Source: CAYWTX01 sp964461295 (lineage in GTDB: Bacteria; Planctomycetota; Phycisphaerae; SM23-33). Taken from it: a DNA stretch of 13,842 nucleotides. The notes below the pieces were generated by a model. That model was not told the DNA's origin. It worked only from the letters and a program-made list of their open reading frames with translations, and ran no database searches. The position numbers were made by a program, and so were the translations under genes. Shown here one piece after another: positions 12,404-13,842 of the stretch; position 1 is the stretch's first letter, and the number at the start of each line of letters is the position of its first letter. The stretch covers positions 1-13,842 of the forward strand of contig CAYWTX010000646.1 in NCBI GenBank assembly GCA_964461295.1. The letters run 5' to 3'.

Positions 12404-12477
12404 GGGCTATTAGCTCAGTTGGCTAGAGCGCACGGATCACACCCGTGAGGTCACTGGTTCGAGTCCAGTATAGCCCA
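12404..12477 (+). tRNA. tRNA-Val (anticodon CAC)
   Basis: A complete cloverleaf of 74 bases. The acceptor stem is GGGCTAT with ATAGCCC (7 bp) and the D arm has GCTC/GAGC. The anticodon stem is CACGG/CCGTG with loop ATCACAC and anticodon CAC at 12438-12440. The variable loop is AGGTC and the T arm is ACTGG/CCAGT with loop TTCGAGT. The discriminator base is A at 12477. CCA is not encoded (TGG follows), so it must be added by the CCA-adding enzyme. The CAC anticodon reads valine codon GUG. Loop position 32 is A, slightly unusual but compatible with function. Confidence 0.95.
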
Positions 12478-12727
12478 TGGTTCTTTCGAAGGGCCCTGCA
12501 AGCGGGGCCTCTCCCCGGTTGTTCCGTGCGCGGCTCTGTCCCCTGCCCGGCAGTTGCGCCAACAGGAAGACTCACGCAACTGCCGATGGGAGATGGGGGG
12601 CGAATTGCGGACGGCCTGTCAAGCCTGAGCAACCCGACCAATCCCGCCAATCTCCAGAATCCCCTGCACTTTCACGGCCGTCATCAATGCCCATCGCGGG
12701 AACCGGCAGTTCGCAATCCGCGATTCC
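12478..12727. other. Intergenic region between tRNA-Val and glgP, no gene seen
   Basis: These 250 bases lie between the tRNA and the stop of the convergent phosphorylase gene. I see no supported gene. There is a short GGCCC/GGGCC inverted repeat near 12490-12508 without a T-run, and repeat-like strings such as CCAATCCCGCCAATC near 12639 and GCAATCCGCGATTCCC near 12714. Nothing identifiable as a terminator is present on either strand. Confidence 0.4.
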
Positions 12728-13842
12728 CTACACCCACCGGACCATTCCCATCTCGCGGGAATCGCCCAGCAGGGGGTGGCGGGGGAGGACGCGGACGGTG
12801 TAGCCCGTCAGGCCGCTGCGTCCGCAGGGCATCTGCACCGCGTAGCGGGCCCTGCCGCCGTCGACGATCTCGACGCGTTCCATCGGCAGGGGCTGTCCGA
12901 CGTTCAGTTGTCCGTCGCCGTCCAGCGGCCCGTAGTAGAGTTCGACGGTGACGTCGTCGGGCGACAGCCCGGCCAGGTCGACGCGCGCCTCCACCAGGAT
13001 GTCGTGCCCGACGCGGGCGCCGACGCCGTTCATGTTGTCCTGGACGCTCTCGATGCGGATTTGCGGGAACTGCCGCCGCAGCTTGTTCTTCCAGCCGCTC
13101 AGTTCGCGGGCCCGCGCCATGTTCGCTCCGGTCAGTTCGTCCCACCGCTGGGCGGCCGGGGCGTAGAACATCTCGGCGTACTGGCGGACCATGCGGTTGG
13201 TGTTGAAGACCGGGGCCAGTTGGGCCATGGTGGACTTCATCCGCCCGATCCACCCGCGGGGCAGGTGGTCGCTGCCGCGATCGTAGAAGATCGGCACGAC
13301 TTCCTTCTCGAGCAGGTCGTAGAGGGCCTGGCTCTCGACGGCGTTCTGGTACTCCAGGTCCTCGTACATCTCGCCGGAGCCGATGGCCCAGCCGACCTCG
13401 GGGTCGTACGCCTCCGCCCACCAGCCGTCCAGGACGGAGATGTTGAGGCCGCCGTTGGCGACGGCCTTCATGCCGCTGGTGCCGCTGGCCTCCATGGGGC
13501 GCAGGGGCGTGTTGAGCCAGATGTCCACTCCCTGGACCATGTAGCGGGCGACGTTGAGGTCGTAGTCCTCCAGGAAGACGATGCTCTTGCGGAACGGTTC
13601 CTGGCGGGCGATATGGACGATCTGGCGGATGAGGTCCTTTCCCGGGTTGTCGCGGGGGTGGGCCTTGCCGGCGAAGATGATCTGGACGCGGCGGTGGGGT
13701 TCGCCCAGGAGTCTGGCCAGGCGCTGCGTGTCGGAGAGGATGAGGGCGGCCCGCTTGTAGGTGGCGAATCGGCGGGCGAAGCCGATCGTGAGGGCCTCCG
13801 GGTCCAGGGCCTCCTCCGCGGCGGCCACCTCGGACGCGCCGG
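12728..13842 (-). CDS. glgP: Alpha-glucan (glycogen) phosphorylase, C-terminal part
   Basis: The enzyme removes glucose-1-phosphate units from glycogen or maltodextrin using PLP. The gene runs off the right edge, so its N-terminal part (probably 450-500 residues) is missing, and 370 residues plus the stop are visible. Signatures are LTIGFARRFATYKRA, GKAHPRDNPGK and the PLP-lysine loop EASGTSGMKAVANGGLNI with the lysine codon at 13466-13468. A C-terminal beta-rich extension (from about PQIRIESVQDN to the end) is typical of the bacterial GT35 subfamily with an N-terminal DUF3417 domain. The frame stays open through the window edge, so the GTG near 13828 is an internal codon and not the start. 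Confidence 0.93.
   Translation of the reverse strand, partial: GASEVAAAEEALDPEALTIGFARRFATYKRAALILSDTQRLARLLGEPHRRVQIIFAGKAHPRDNPGKDLIRQIVHIARQEPFRKSIVFLEDYDLNVARYMVQGVDIWLNTPLRPMEASGTSGMKAVANGGLNISVLDGWWAEAYDPEVGWAIGSGEMYEDLEYQNAVESQALYDLLEKEVVPIFYDRGSDHLPRGWIGRMKSTMAQLAPVFNTNRMVRQYAEMFYAPAAQRWDELTGANMARARELSGWKNKLRRQFPQIRIESVQDNMNGVGARVGHDILVEARVDLAGLSPDDVTVELYYGPLDGDGQLNVGQPLPMERVEIVDGGRARYAVQMPCGRSGLTGYTVRVLPRHPLLGDSREMGMVRWV

Noticed and set aside
13826..13828. GTG near 13828 as the start of the phosphorylase gene
   Set aside because: The frame continues open to the window edge with residues (GASEV) that fit the family just before the visible signature, so the gene is cut by the window.
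1..13842. CRISPR array, rRNA gene, riboswitch or replication origin
   Set aside because: No regularly spaced repeats, rRNA-like stretches, recognised aptamer cores or DnaA-box clusters were seen by eye.

Overview
The window is GC-rich bacterial DNA carrying mostly housekeeping genes, with an accessory stretch between about 7.65 and 11.08 kb. The style suggests a planctomycete, possibly of the Phycisphaerae type. The signs are an ECF sigma factor with a long C-terminal extension, a ceramidase-like hydrolase, and intergenic inverted repeats of the kind scattered through such genomes. This is an inference from gene style; no 16S or other phylogenetic marker is present.

Layout. 1-132: the 3' end of a transposase gene. 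226-612 (minus): a stand-alone response regulator receiver with a good sigma-70-type promoter. 889-4795 (plus): ndk, an unusually long ligA (926 aa), and a translationally coupled WYL-like gene whose start overlaps the ligA stop. 4842-7640: a ceramidase-like hydrolase and a class III (HemL-like) aminotransferase, separated by two intergenic inverted-repeat elements. 7672-8275: a DUF433/DUF5615 toxin-antitoxin-like pair. 8413-9519: an ECF sigma factor fused to HEAT-like repeats. 9520-10123: 600 bases without an intact gene. These hold a hairpin cluster, a 129-base remnant matching the 3' end of the aminotransferase gene, and a second series of hairpins ending in a long msd-like stem. 10124-11077: a retron-type reverse transcriptase. 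11188-12357: an RluA/RluD-family pseudouridine synthase. 12404-12477: tRNA-Val(CAC) with a TATAAT promoter that overlaps the preceding stop codon. 12728-13842 (minus): the C-terminal part of an alpha-glucan phosphorylase.

The most interesting part is 9.9-11.1 kb. A compact RT with retron hallmarks (QGxxxSP, YADD, VTG) lies directly behind four short stem-loops and one 21-bp interrupted stem. That is the expected layout of a retron msr-msd and its RT. No effector gene is visible next to it and I could not find a convincing a1/a2 pair, so this is a candidate and not a proven retron. The toxin-antitoxin pair and the sigma gene lie between two about 91%-identical direct repeats, the real and the remnant aminotransferase 3' ends, so the segment could be lost by recombination. 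In ligA, several insertions relative to the usual 670-aa protein, together with the downstream WYL gene, look less GC-rich by eye than the ligase core. This suggests a ligase remodelled or acquired as a unit.
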